Positions 33,713 through 46,067 of a DNA stretch of 64,000 bases are shown in pieces; the first letter of the stretch is position 1, and each line of letters opens with the position of its first letter. Source of the DNA: Elymus sibiricus (Eukaryota; Streptophyta; Magnoliopsida; Poales; Poaceae). The stretch spans positions 243,381,904-243,445,903 of the forward strand of contig CM077674.1 of NCBI GenBank assembly GCA_039707655.1, given 5' to 3'. Position numbers and translations under genes: made by a program. The notes below the pieces were generated by a model. It ran no database searches. It was not told where the DNA came from and was given only the letters and a program-made list of their open reading frames with translations.

Positions 33713-34742
33713 TCGCGCTTCTTCACTTCCTCTACTAGCTTGGTGCCATCATACAGATAAGCAGCTTTCAACATGTAAAAGACGCATTCATTAACCCCTT
33801 GCTCAGGCATTTTTGCAAAGCTACATCTCTCTGCCAGATGTTCCCAACTGGGCTGCCTTGAAGAGTTGTATGCAGCTTCGCCATACACCTCCTTCATCAA
33901 CAACGTCATCCTGGACATCTGTGCAAAACAAAAAATGTGAGACTTGCGAAAACTTTAAAACACAGCACACATGTGAAACAAAAAAGGAAAAAAAGTGAAA
34001 AAAGACCACATACGATTTCAACACGTTCTCCATGGAATCTATTCCTTGAAAGGTTACGCCCAGTGTATCTCCACGAGTCATGGATATCCAGGGACTCGCG
34101 ATACTTGTTCATAGTGTACAGTGTGAAGTGATTCCGATTCCAATATGGGAGCATGATCTGTTAACATGCGAATCAGACGACAAGAACATGAGAAGTTAGC
34201 AACATGTGTCTCAGCAGTTTAGATGACCACACTACGAAAAAGAGTAACTTGGCAAAAAAATGACATGCACTAACCAGGTTTGCAGCGAGCAGGTTCTCAT
34301 TTATGTATAACTTGAACTTCTAAACAGCAAGTTTAACATTGAAGGGCGGCCTCGGGACCTCCTACCCATCTTCATCAACTGGCCGATGGTACGGATCAAT
34401 TTCCAGAAGATACTAGAAAAAATAACAAACACATGATGAGCGTTTAGGATGATCGGAGAGGGGGCAGGGCGGGGTGCGGGGGCTAAGCCGGCAAATGAAC
34501 ATAGAAAAACAAAAGAATGCTTCATAATAAATCAACATACATTTATCACATAAGGACTGAGCAACACCCTATCTCCGGATTTATACACATGATTGCACTC
34601 AGGGCTCCCCTTCCAATAGCTGATCACAAGATCCATCAACTCAGTATCAATGCAGCCAGCAGGACCAAAGCAGGTAACCAGATATTTAGCATCAACTATA
34701 AATTCATCGCCAGTTGGAGGAGTGCACTTAAACAGAGGGACC
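33713..34742 (-). other. Ulp1 domain B (second protease domain)
   Basis: Four exons. The order of conserved parts is LVTCFGPAGCIDTELMDLVI, a WKG..E segment, YLLEIDPYHRPVDEDG, the His motif in WNRNHFTLYTM with Asp in LDIHDSW, and the Cys in VNECVFYMLKAAYLYDG. The His-Asp-Cys order is that of C48 cysteine proteases. Two TAG codons (34362 and 34320) interrupt it, so this domain is not translatable in this copy. Confidence 0.72.
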
Positions 34743-35514
34743 CTGTGGGGACAAAAACAAATAGAAAAGGATGCATGAAGTAGCACCAAACGTATATGAA
34801 AAAAAAGACCGCATACATTTTGAAATAAAACATTGGACTCACTGTGGATACTTGTCGAGAAACTCCTTGCTAAGTATTAGGTCCAAAATTTGTTTTGCAA
34901 CAGCCACGAATGGAAACTTGAACGGCTTGAGCGCATGCACAGGCATTCTCAGCCTAGTTGACAGAGTAACTGGCCTTTTATTAGACACAACCAATGGCTC
35001 CTCCACTGATTTGCTCCTGGTGAACACTGTTCTCTCGCCACGCAAAACGAAATCATCATCGTCACTCAGAACTAGAGGTGATTTCACTGTCACTTTAACA
35101 GCACTAGCAGCTCTGGGCGGCAAACCCTTTTTAGGTGCCGGAGGCATAAAAGAATCATCGTCAATCTCCACACCACAATTCGCAGCCTTCAGGGCAGCAC
35201 GGGTCACCCCCTTCGATTTTGATTGCACACCACCCTTCTTTACTTTAACAGCTTCAACCGACTTCAATATGTCATCATCCGATATTACATGAATTTCTGG
35301 CGTCTCACATTGGCTCTCGAAATAATTAAAAATAGGCTCGTCTAGCCCTAGATCTGCAACACAAAAACCACAAAAAAAGGGCGCACGGGGGAGGCGGGCG
35401 AGCGCGGGGACAAAAAATATAGAAAGGGGGCGTGTGCTGATAATAAAATAGGACGGCCACTAAAAAAAGAAAACATATACAAACCAACAAAAACGAACAA
35501 AGAAAGGGCAATAC

Positions 35515-37027
35515 CTCCAGAATAACCCAGCACCACGCGAATATTAATGTCAAAAACCCCACAAGTAATCCACCTGTACAGGCTTTGATCCCTGACCATA
35601 TAGATATCTTTTTGAGAAAACGCAGCATAACTCTCACCATCATATGTCTCCAGCAGTTCATTCATGAAAAACCCGCAGTCGGTGCTGTATCAAATAATTG
35701 TAAAACTATATCAGCATACACACGAAAAAAAAATCAGGATTTGCAAGTTAGTTCAATTCAGCTGTGTAGTTACCTGCTATATGATATGTTATGTGACAGT
35801 TGGCTTAAAAACATCCATGATTTTTTTTTTCAAAATAACAGGCGATTATATGATGACCATGTATATAAACACATGTATGAAGTTAGCTTAATGCGTCCGC
35901 ATGGTTAGACTATGCACAAAGGAAATAAGGATAAAAGCATTATCTAAGATGTTCAGTTAACTTAGAACACTTGTCCAGTTCACTTCACACAAACCTAATT
36001 TACAGACATGAAAAAAATGAGCATATATATAACACAAATATGACAGTTAGCTTTAATTCATTTGAGAAGATGCCACAAAGTTAAAAGACGAAGAGCAATA
36101 GAATAAAAACGATAATTCTAATCAACAGTTAGATTTAATTAGATAAACGCAAGCTAAAAAAAAGCAAAAGATGTATTACGGGTTTCCCTGCTGGGGCACA
36201 ACGGCGTGGTGCAAACGGAAATGGTCAATGTTTGCCGGATCCAACTTCTTCTTCTTGCGCTCAGACGAGCCATTCCTCCAAAGCTGCTTAATGTTCTTCG
36301 CCATCCTGTTTATGACCCTTATGCCAGTCTCACTACTGGGGAGGTGCCAAGAGTCAAGCAGCTCAAAACGATGATGCTTGATGTTTAACGCAACAACACA
36401 ATAGTGCCCCGCACCTTCCCTGGTAGCTGGAGGGTCAAAGACACCAAAGAGTACAATGTCTTTCTTATCCAGTGGCTCATCGGCATTGGCAGAAAAAATC
36501 TGACCAAGTGCCTATTATCAAAGGATCCCCTCTAGATAGATTGTTGTAAATGAAGAAGCAACTCTGTTAACTATAAAGCTCATGAAAAAGAGAAGGAAAA
36601 AACGTAAAAACTAGAATAATGTATATAAGACCTTATCGAAATATGTAATGGAGCGACCATCTTAGAAGAATTCTTGTATTTGGAATGAAGAAGGAAAATT
36701 CCTACAGCCGCAACCGCAGTGTTCAGCATGCCACCAACTCTGAAAGACTCAGCAACCTGCTCGATAGTTGCTTTGCAAAAATCATTCTCAAACAACACCT
36801 CATCCCTGGTATTGAAAAAACAACACGAAACATTTTACCAAGAAAAAAATTGTTTATGGCAACAAATCAGAAACGGGGGAAGGACGAAACACACGGATGT
36901 GGATACATACTTTTTATTCTTGTCCTTGCTTAACCCCAGAACAACAAAGTATAAGTCTTTCATGCGTTGCACCGCTTCTGGTGTGGCCGGGGTTTGCGTA
37001 AAACTGGAGACTGTTTGAGATGAATCT
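35515..37027 (-). other. Ulp1 domain A (first protease domain)
   Basis: Spread over four exons and fully open. The His is in REGAGHYCVVALN (codon 36404-36406), the Asp in FELLDSWHLP (36353-36355) and the Cys in PTDCGFFMNELLETYDGES (35675-35677), giving the His-Asp-Cys order of Ulp1/C48 proteases. The preceding exons (36632-37027) encode the helical start with MKDLYFVVLGL. The catalytic set appears intact. Confidence 0.8.
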
Positions 37028-39439
37028 ATAATAAAGGGCGAAAAAGGTCGGCAGTTAGCATAATGATACTGAACAGTTAATGAAAGCAAATAGCAAAAAC
37101 CCCATACGCCAGAAGCAGCTAAAAAAATATGATACCTATCTCATTTATTGACACTCCCAAGTCATCACTCTCTGTCTCCTCAGAAGCACCATCAGTACCA
37201 ACTTTGTCAACATTGGGTTCAACTTCAGGTTGGGGCTTAGCACTATAATTACCGCGCATCGCAGCTTTTGAAATTATATCTTTCAACTTCACAGCTAACC
37301 CCTCGGAAACTTCAACGGGATTCCCAGATAGTCTCGCAGGAGCAGATGCTGTGACTGCCGGTCGGATGGACTCAACTACAACATCGTTCCCACTAACTGC
37401 GACTCCAGTTGCTGTAACTACCGGTGGCAATTTCTCAACTGCAACATGCTTCTCGCGTGCTGCAACATCAGTTGCTTCAGCAGTCTGAGCTATGACACTA
37501 ACTACAACAACCTGAGGACAAGTTGCAACATCAGGTGCAACGGTGCAGACAGGTGCTGCAGTTACTGATGGACCATACACAACTGTGACGCCCTCCTCAC
37601 AAGTTATGGCAACAGTTGGTTCATCAAGTTTAGGATCCAATGCACCGCCGTCAACATTTGATTTGTCTAGCACATGAGACGCATTTGAACCACCTGCATC
37701 TTCAGGGCCTAATACGCTAGCATGAGCATCACCACCTAAGTAGGTGTCCACAACTGTAGCGTCCTTCAGAAATTCAGAAACAACAGCAGGCTTGGCGTCC
37801 TTGTTGGATTCATCACCTCCGGCTCCAATGCTTTCAGACACAGGTGGATCCCTAAGCGCTTGTTTTCCTTCACAACCTGCTGCAAGATTGACTGCATCAC
37901 CTCCCATGGAAGCACCATCAGCAACATCATCCATGACAAACACACTCGCACAAGCACCTCCAGGCGCCTCTCTAGCTTCAGGCAATCCTGAACCGCAATC
38001 AACTTTGTCAGCGACAAAACGGCTTGAATCATTTGAAGCGTGATCTTTAACTTCTGAACCACGGTCAATCGAAACTGATACACCACCGCAGCAATCAAAC
38101 TCAACTTGCTTGCCTTTGGACATGTCAACACTACCAGCGTGGACTTGCCGCACAAGCTCTGGCTCATTAGATTTGTTGCATTCACCTTGGGCTACAGGCT
38201 GGTCTGGTGCAGAAACTCCCTCCGTAAAATCAACACTGTCATCAACACCCTTGCAACCCTCATCAGAATCACCACCCAAACGGTCATCATCAATGACATC
38301 GTCGTCACTAAAATCATGCGGAGGAGATTCAGCGGGGGGCTCTGGCTTCTCATCTTCATCATCATCTGACGCCTTAACAACAACCTGAAAAAAAGCATGC
38401 ACGCGTGATGTTGAGGGGTATAAGGTCAGCAGTTAGCTATCTCGTACAAGACAGTTAATCACCATGCGTAAAAGAGAGAAGAGAAAAAAAAACAGAAAAA
38501 GATCACCTCACCTCCTCACCCCGTTGCTCGGTATCATCATCGCCACGGACAGGGCCGGACACATCATTCTTCTGCTTGCTAATCTGACTCACAATAATAC
38601 GAGCATCATTTTCAAAGCCTTTGCATATGACATCTTGTTTCTTCTTCAAATCATTAAAAGCGGTGCGAGTGTATGCTGTCGCGCTCCGGAGACTACCAAC
38701 GAAAGCAACATCACGCTCTGTAGCCTCCTTCATTGCTTCTTCCCTTGGTCCATAACCTTCAGGGAAAATGCCAACAATGCAGCCCAGCCGATCAGACGTC
38801 GTGGGAACTTCAGCAGCCAACTCATTCACCTTCCGTAAGAAGCCATAAATCTTCGCAAAGACACCATCATCTTCCATGGCATTACTGGATCTTTGTACTT
38901 TAAAGGCTACATCTGCAAAGACACCATCATCCTGTGCATGCTGTTTTGGCGCGCAAGTACTGGTAGGGACAGGCGCAACAGGAAAGGCGCGATCACGAGT
39001 TTGCTCAAGGGAAACTTGCTGGCAATATGCAATCTGGTTACGGGATTTCCACTGAGCACATATAAAAAAATAAAAACAAATGGTGAGTACTTTGGATTAA
39101 AAAATCTGATGATAATGCATAAATTACACAAAAACACCACACACACAAAAAGTTAGCTACACAAGTTAAGAACATGGCTTGAGGCAGTTAACTCTCTGTA
39201 AAACTCTAACATGGCAGTTAGGTCCATACATAAAAAAACAAAAGGGGGTAAATGATGTTACCTTCCAACAAAAAACATTTTAAAAGATAGCAGTTAGCTC
39301 CACATAATAGGGGGGTTAGCTCAACTTTTTACACACATAAGAAGACATACAAAAAACACTTACAAACACATATAAGCCATTTAAGTCGCACGAAAATATG
39401 TAAAGAGAGAAAAGAACACATGTAAGTTGAAAAACTCAC

Positions 39440-40342
39440 CCCAAGTTTTCCAAAAACATAGCCGTCCAGATCTTTACCACCCTTCTTTACAATGTCTTTC
39501 AAGAAAATTGAATTCAGCACCTTCTCTGTCAGAAAATTTGCACGCGGAGTCTCCACATGCATCACAGACACGACCTTCAACAGGCAACAATCAAGATACA
39601 TAAGGACTAGCACTACTCCACAACCTTCTGGACCTGCTTGAATGATATTTGGATCTTGCCATCTGATAGCTGCATGCTTTAACTCATCCACTACTAACTG
39701 GCAAAAATCCATCGTTGCCATATCTTCAAAAACAATACCATCTAGCATTGCCACCTCCCTGCCTACATGGACAGCAGGACCTAGGCATATCATCTTGGAA
39801 AAAAGGATAGCAAAGAAAACCTTTACAGCAAGGGTGTCCTTTGACTCATCGACTACAAGCTGCTTCAAGACATTCCTCAAGTCTTTCGTGTCAACCACAG
39901 AAGCTTTGCTGAAACCCAACTCTGCCTTAAATCTAGCCATTGACTCATCATGGCTGCTATCAGTTGGCCTGGGAGCTGTGTCATCACCCATGGGGAACCC
40001 AAAAGCCTGATGCATGGCTTCTCTACTGACTACAAGAACTTTATTAGGGCCACAGTCAATACGCATAGTGGCCGTGTCAATCTTCTTCATCAAGTGACAC
40101 ATCAGAAGATGCGACACACTGCCCTTCAAAACCCAGTCAAATACACAACAAAAACCAGCCTTACGAACAATGTCTTTATGTCGTGTCTCAAGCAGAGCAG
40201 CCGCCTCAGAAACCTCTCCCAAAGAACAGCGAACAGTGATGTTGATCCTATCACAAGCACCAGCATTTGACACCGCAGACTTTGCCACCTTCTTCTTTGG
40301 TCCACTCCCAGCAACCTTAGACCGACGCTTCCTAGCAAGAAC
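39440..40342 (-). other. PMD/DUF1985-like domain exon
   Basis: One exon of about 300 codons. After a basic start (RKRRSKVAGSGPKKK) come HKDIVRKAGFCCVFDW, LLMCHLMKKIDTATM, and VSREAMHQAFGFPMGDD followed by long helices. The 'x-V-x-x-x-F-G-F/I-P-x-G' block is typical of helical domains that precede Ulp1 domains in plant transposons; assignment to PMD or DUF1985 families is tentative. Confidence 0.5.
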
Positions 40343-41633
40343 CTACCGAGAAAAACAGGAAAAAGAAGGCAGTTAGCATGCACACAACACATCAGTTGCC
40401 TACCAAAAACAAAAAAAAGGAATAGAACACACGAATAAAGAGTAGCACATGTACATTATTCCCGCCGAGCCCATTGCCATCAACAGAAGGCCCTCCACAA
40501 TCACCTCCAACCTCTGAACCCTCGAAACAAGCATGCTTTCCACCAAGCTTAACACTCGGATCGACACGGTCAACCACTAGACCACTGGCAATGCGTGGAC
40601 TCTGACGCGGGGATGGAACAGCAATCTTACTGGTTACGCCACTGGCGGGATGGGTGCCACGATGTCCATGCTTAACCTTTCCAACAACAACCCTGCACTT
40701 CCCGTGGCTAGAAGATACTTCAGGGCCGCCTTCACTCACCGAACCCACATTTGCAGTTACATTCAGACTAGCAGCAATATCCTGAGATGTGCCAACCTGC
40801 GCACGGACTCCAACTCCTGCATCCGAAACATGTGCATTGCTGGTGACATTTAAGGTATCAACTGGACCTTTTGGGAGCCTCAACCGCTTCTTCCTCTCAT
40901 GAGCATCAACTTTCTCTATAAAAAAATTCCGCTTCCCTAGCTGCCTTATCTCCTCATCCCTTAACTGCTGTGAGACTATATGATCATGTGTAACAATCTC
41001 ATTGCCCATGACTGACTGCGATTGCGTATCGCACCGCACTGGTGTCAGGCTGCACGAAATGTTGTCTCCGCCGGAAGCTCGAGATGGTTCAACATTGGAA
41101 GGCGCAGTCATGTTGCGCGGCAGTGGGGAATCAGGCGCAACATGCTCGGCATTGATGTCACCGCAAGACTGCATGATGAAATTGTTAACATCTGGCGATG
41201 AAATACCTGCACGTTCCAGAGCAAAAAGGCACACGAAAAACAGTTAGGTAAAAAGATAAAAATACAAAAACTCAAAACAGCAACTAAAAAACAATGAGGA
41301 AATTAAATGAATTTGAACAAATTCCCACAAAAAACTTCAACAGTGTCAGCAGCGCTATGAGGAGAGCAGATGACACCATCAACTTTCCACGACTCATTTA
41401 TTCCACTACCATTTGCCTTGCTATCAACTATACAACCCCCCTGACCTGCATTCCCACCACTGCCTTCGCCATGAACTAGTGACACCTTGGCCAAAGTTGC
41501 AGCAGCAGCATCAACTCCGACTCGCATATTAACAAAAAAAATTGTTGATGAACAAATACGGAGAAAACTAAGAAGGCAGTTAACTGTTTCCATTTCTGAA
41601 GGTATCTGCAATTAACTAATATATGGTGACTAA

Positions 41634-44600
41634 TGTAACACCCCTCTGTAATGAGCAACAGTGATCCATAATGATTATGCTAAGTCACTGTGATTTTCAA
41701 TGCTTGATCATATTGGATTAATATCTCATTTCAAATTCCTCCACTGAATTCAATTCATTTCATAAGTGAAATTTGAAGTTGCTCAAAAATTGCTGAAAAA
41801 TAGTTCATCATTTAGCAAAAACTCCAAAACAAATTGTTGTTCAAGAAAACAACATCACCATCAAGCTAAATCTGGATTATGGCAATTAATACAGTGCAAA
41901 ACAACAATTTAAATGCCATTTCATTTATGAAAAATTCAAATGGATTCAAATCTCTCCCAAACTTTTTGTGGCAGTGCAGTATATTGCAAGGTAATTATGT
42001 GGCCAAGTCACATATTTTACAAAAGTCATTTTAGCTATTCAAAATATTGCAAAGGCCCTCTCTGAAAAAGAAACAGAAATAAATTGGAAAAGGACTAATT
42101 GCTACTGTGCTTGTGGGCTTCAAGTCCACAGTGGCACGGCCCAGCCCACCTCCCTCTTTCTCCCTCCTCCCGCTCTCTCTCTGTGCGTGTCGACGCCGCG
42201 CACGCCCGACGCCGGCGATGCGCACGCGTCGGCCATCCCCGGTGCCGTTGCCGCCGTGGAGTGGATAAGGGCATCGCCCGCACCTCCCTGGCGAACCCTA
42301 GCCACTTCTCCCCCTCTCTCCCTCGCTCGCTCGCCCTCTCTCTCTCGCACCCGAGCGCCTCCATCGCCATCGCCGTCAATCCCGCGGCCACCGACCACCT
42401 CCCGCCTCGCCGACATGTCGTAGCGCTCCGCAGTCTGGTGCCCTCCATTGGAGCCGGGAGCCACCACAGCCACCGCGGCGAGCTCGTCTTCCTCCTCAGG
42501 TCGCCGGTGATCCGCACCGATTCCGGCGCCGGCGCTGCTACTAAGCTTCCACCGGGCCACCGTGAGCCTCCCCGGTGAGCTCCGCCTCTTCCCCTCTCTC
42601 TTTGAGTTCGCGCGCGCCCCCTAGCTAGCTACTTCGCCATAGCCGTACTCACTACCACCGTCGAGCTCGTCACCATGGCCACAGCCACTGCCACGCTCGC
42701 CCGAGCACCGCATCGTGCTCCTGGGGTTCGCAGGAGCCCAACGCGCGCATGCACACCTCTCCCCGTGCACCGTAGCGGCCTAGCCGAGCTCGCCTGTACG
42801 CGTCGTCGCTCGCCGTCGCCGTTCCGGCCAAGTCCGGCCACCCCAGGCCGCGCCACCGCCGTAGATCGACGCGGCGTGAAGCACACGTTCGAACGCCGCC
42901 AAGCGCGCGTCGAACGGCCCACTGTAGCCGTTTTCTGGCGAGGTCCCGAGGACCTCCGCCGCATTTGACGTCGCCGATGGCTAAACGCCGGCAGCCACCG
43001 AGCTGGCCGCCACGTGGGCACCCCTGGGTCACTGACTAGTGGGCCCAGGGGCCCAAGTTGACTGGGTTGACCAGTCAACGTCCTGACTGGGCAACCCCAG
43101 TCACTGACATGCGGGCCCCATCGCTAATTAATCTGTTTTATTAATTAAAATTAACCTAATAGCTAATTAGTCACTGACAGTGGGGCCCCACGTGCTAATT
43201 AACCTAATTAGTTAAAATTAACCTCTGTTTAGTCACTGTGTCACTGACATGTGGGACCCAGCTGTCAGGTTTGACCTGGACCAGCTGGTGTTGACTGCTG
43301 ACGTCATGCTGACCCGATGCTGACGCAATAAAGCCTTTTCTGTTAATTTCTAATTTGATTTAATTTCCAGGAATTTCAGAAAATGGTTTAAATCGTAGGA
43401 AATAAACCGTAGCTCGGATCGAAAAGTTTTCTACATGAAAGTGGATCAGAAAAATGAGACGAACCCGAATATGCCCTCCGTTTACCTGTCACATGCCCAC
43501 AACCATGCAAACATGGAACCTTCCCCTCCGGTTCATCTGTCTGACAGATGCCCAAAGCCGGGAAAATTTCCCCAGATATTTTCCCGCACCGTCTCTAACG
43601 TGTAGTGCTGCATTAGGTTACCTCTAGCACAGCATACTGCCATGCCATGCATCTGTATTGCTTTGTTTGCTTGTATTTATTTGTTTCTTCCCCCTCTTCT
43701 CTCCGGTAGACCCAGAGACCGACGTAGCTCCGGAGTACGACTACATCCCCGACGACCCCTCTTGCACCGCAGAGCTTCCAGGCAAGCAAACCCACTTGAA
43801 CATGCCTCTATCGCCTATTCCTTCTCCCTCAAGCGTGCATTAGAACTGCTACAATTGTTGTCCCGAAATACCTATTCTGATGCATAGCCTAATTTTGTAA
43901 CTACTGTTGATACCATTCCTGTTATCCTATATGCTTAGTATAGGTTGGTTAGTAAACCATCTGTGGCCCCTCATCCTTGACCTAGCTGCCCCGCCTTGTT
44001 ACTGGTGCCCCGGTCGTTATGATCGGTGGGCTGAGACCAGCACATCACCGCACCCCCCTAAGTTGTACGACTCTGCAGAGCTAATATCGAGTGCCGTGGG
44101 TGATACCTCATACATCACTCCTGATGATGTCTCTATAGCGTAGCTAGTCGGTTGTGGGTTACCGAGGGTGATTCCTCTTTCACCACCTCCGATGATGCTC
44201 GTACAACCCTTCAAGTGTGAACCCATCGAGGGTGATTCCTCCGAGTTCACCTTGACGGATACATCTAGTGGGAATCCAATGAGCGTGATTCCTCGGATCC
44301 CTGCTTGATGTGTTGGGCACACGGTTCCTTTATATTTATTTTAGGCAATGATTAAAGTCGGGTCGGCCCTGAGTGGTGTCCGCGAGAGATGTGGAGTCGC
44401 GTTGACCGTGAGGGTACCCGCGAGATAATTATGTGGCACAGTCGGGCATTCTTAGCCCTTGCCGTAAGTCCACGAGACGGGGCGACGGGACCACAGATCG
44501 TGGATCACTGCTCGTTTCCGCGAGCTCCCAACACACTAATGGGTTAGGATATGTGATCTGAGTAGGCCTTTGGCCTATTCGCACTAACCACCATGCGGGA

Positions 44601-45738
44601 ATAGTATGGGCACTCGGCGTCGTATGTATCAGCCGAAGCTCTCCAGACGTCAGCAGTAGAGCGGCGTGCGCCGGGTTGGACTGGGAAAGCCTGTGCTTGT
44701 ATTAAGGGGCTAGGTCTGCTCACCGGCCGCGTATGCAACGCGCAGCAGTGCAAAGTGCAATGGGCCCAAGACCCCTGAGCGCTTAGGGTGTAGACCGGCA
44801 TGCTAGCCTCTCTGTTGAGCCTAGGTAGGGCTACGACATGTCGATCAGCCGAGGCCGGGCATGGACCAAGTAAGTTTGTCCGGCCAGAGTTAATCGAGCG
44901 TGTTGGGTAAGTTGGTGCACCCCTGCTGGGAAGAATATCTATTCGAATAGCCGTGTCCACGGAAACAGGACGCTCGGAAAGTATCCTGATCTACTACAAC
45001 TAGAACTGGATACTTGTGAACTTAATAATATGTTAGCTCCGGGATTGCTTTCTTGCAGGGGAGTCGAGGAAGGATCTCTGGGCATTGCTACTATATTACT
45101 TACTACTATATTTATGTACTAATCTGCACTCTTCTAATGCTGCAAGACGCTGAAGATGCTAGTCTTCGATAGGCTAGGCCTTCCCCCTATTCTGGCATTT
45201 CTGCAGTCCAGTCCACTGATACAGCCCCTCTTTGATACCGATGCATAAGTAGAATAGTTCTGATGTAAGTCTTGCGAGTACTTTGGATGAGTACTCACGG
45301 TTGCTTTGCTTCCCCTTTTTCCCCCATACCCGATTGCTGGGACCAGATGACGGAGCCCCGGAGCCAGATGCCCCAGTCGACGACGACTACCCCACCGGTG
45401 GAGCCTACTACTACGTGGAGACCGACGACCAGGAGTAGATAGGAGGCACCCAGGCAGGAGGCCTGTGCCTTTCGATCCTGAGTCAATGTTTTGCTTAGCC
45501 TTCTTAGGGCAGACCTGTTTACTTTATGTCTGTACTCAGATATCTGATGCTTCCGCTGATGCTTGTATGACTCGAGCTTATGTATTCGAGCCCACGAGGC
45601 CCCTGGCTTGTAATATAAAGCTTGTATGACTTTTATTTGTGTTTAGAGTTGTTTTGTGATATCTTCAAGTGAGTCCTTAGGCTTGATCATGTGCATGTGT
45701 GTGTATGATTAGTGCACGATTAAGTCGGGGGCGTCACA
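41634..45738 (+). repeat. 5' LTR of the Tekay/Del-type element, 4.1 kb
   Basis: Starts TGTAACACCCCTCTG and ends GGGGGCGTCACA, a short imperfect terminal inverted repeat. The LTR contains a G+C-rich stretch at about 42100-43010 and AT-rich flanks. No conserved ORF is recognised inside. The exact end is supported by the primer-binding site three bases downstream. Confidence 0.85.
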
Positions 45739-45741
45739 AGT

Positions 45742-45753
45742 TGGTATCAGAGC
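45742..45753 (+). promoter_or_regulatory. Primer-binding site, initiator tRNA-Met
   Basis: TGGTATCAGAGC, complementary to the 3' end of plant initiator tRNA-Met, three bases after the LTR end. Confidence 0.93.
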
Positions 45754-46067
45754 CGACTGCCTGTAGGAACCTCCCTTTCCAACTCCTTGGCCGAAGTTGA
45801 GTCTAGTCGATGAAAACTGTTTTACTAACATAGCTATGTGGCTTACAGGCCCACGTCGCCAATGGGTGGTATTAGGATCTTTTATTCCTCTTCCTTACTC
45901 TGGGACTCTAATTTCTCATCTATTCGGGTTAAAGTTTTTGCTAACTCTAACATTAGGTTCTCGTAATCACATTCACCCGGAGAGCTGGATTATCTGCAAA
46001 CATTTCTTTCCAATGCTATCATATGATTCTCACACTATCGTTTGACATCTTGCACTCCTTGTTTCAG

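Larger units (their letters stand above)
33442..41520 (-). pseudogene. Giant dual Ulp1-domain protease gene of the MULE (5' end outside window)
   Basis: Read on the minus strand the exons are about 41520-41347, 41206-40455, 40342-39440, 39051-38508, 38384-37136, 37027-36911, 36807-36632, 36510-36180, 35684-35515, 35354-34843, 34742-34541, 34412-34275, 34156-34017, 33919-33713 and 33594-33442. Introns are GT-AG, and frames join cleanly at every junction I checked, giving roughly 1,850 codons. In order it encodes a Ser/Asn-rich N-part, a helical PMD/DUF1985-like domain, a short charged segment, an acidic repeat-poor linker, Ulp1 domain A, a linker with acidic patches (SDDDD), and Ulp1 domain B. 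TAG codons at 34364-34362, 34322-34320 and 33518-33516 break domain B and the C-terminus; domain A is open. The likely role is cleavage of SUMO or another ubiquitin-like modifier; the substrate is unknown. Confidence 0.78.
26700..41633. mobile_element. Large Mutator-like element with FAR1 and dual Ulp1 genes
   Basis: Two convergent multi-exon genes, a FAR1-type MULE transposase (plus) and a giant Ulp1 protease protein (minus), are separated by a 1.4-kb repeat-rich spacer. MULEs carrying Ulp1-like proteases are known from Arabidopsis (Kaonashi type) and melon, which supports treating this as one element. Terminal inverted repeats were not identified. The left edge near 26.7 kb is a guess, and the right part is cut at 41633 by a Tekay-type insertion, with the protease gene still open, so the right end must lie beyond the window. 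The CAGTTA motif recurs in most non-coding parts. Confidence 0.65.

Noticed and set aside
37744..38388. Plus-strand frames opposite the acidic linker
   Set aside because: Shadows of the acidic exon 38384-37136, which joins in frame with its neighbours.
42099..42578. Frames in the G+C-rich part of the 4.1-kb LTR
   Set aside because: Overlapping frames on both strands with low-complexity Arg/Ser/Pro composition, typical of G+C-rich LTR DNA rather than a gene.
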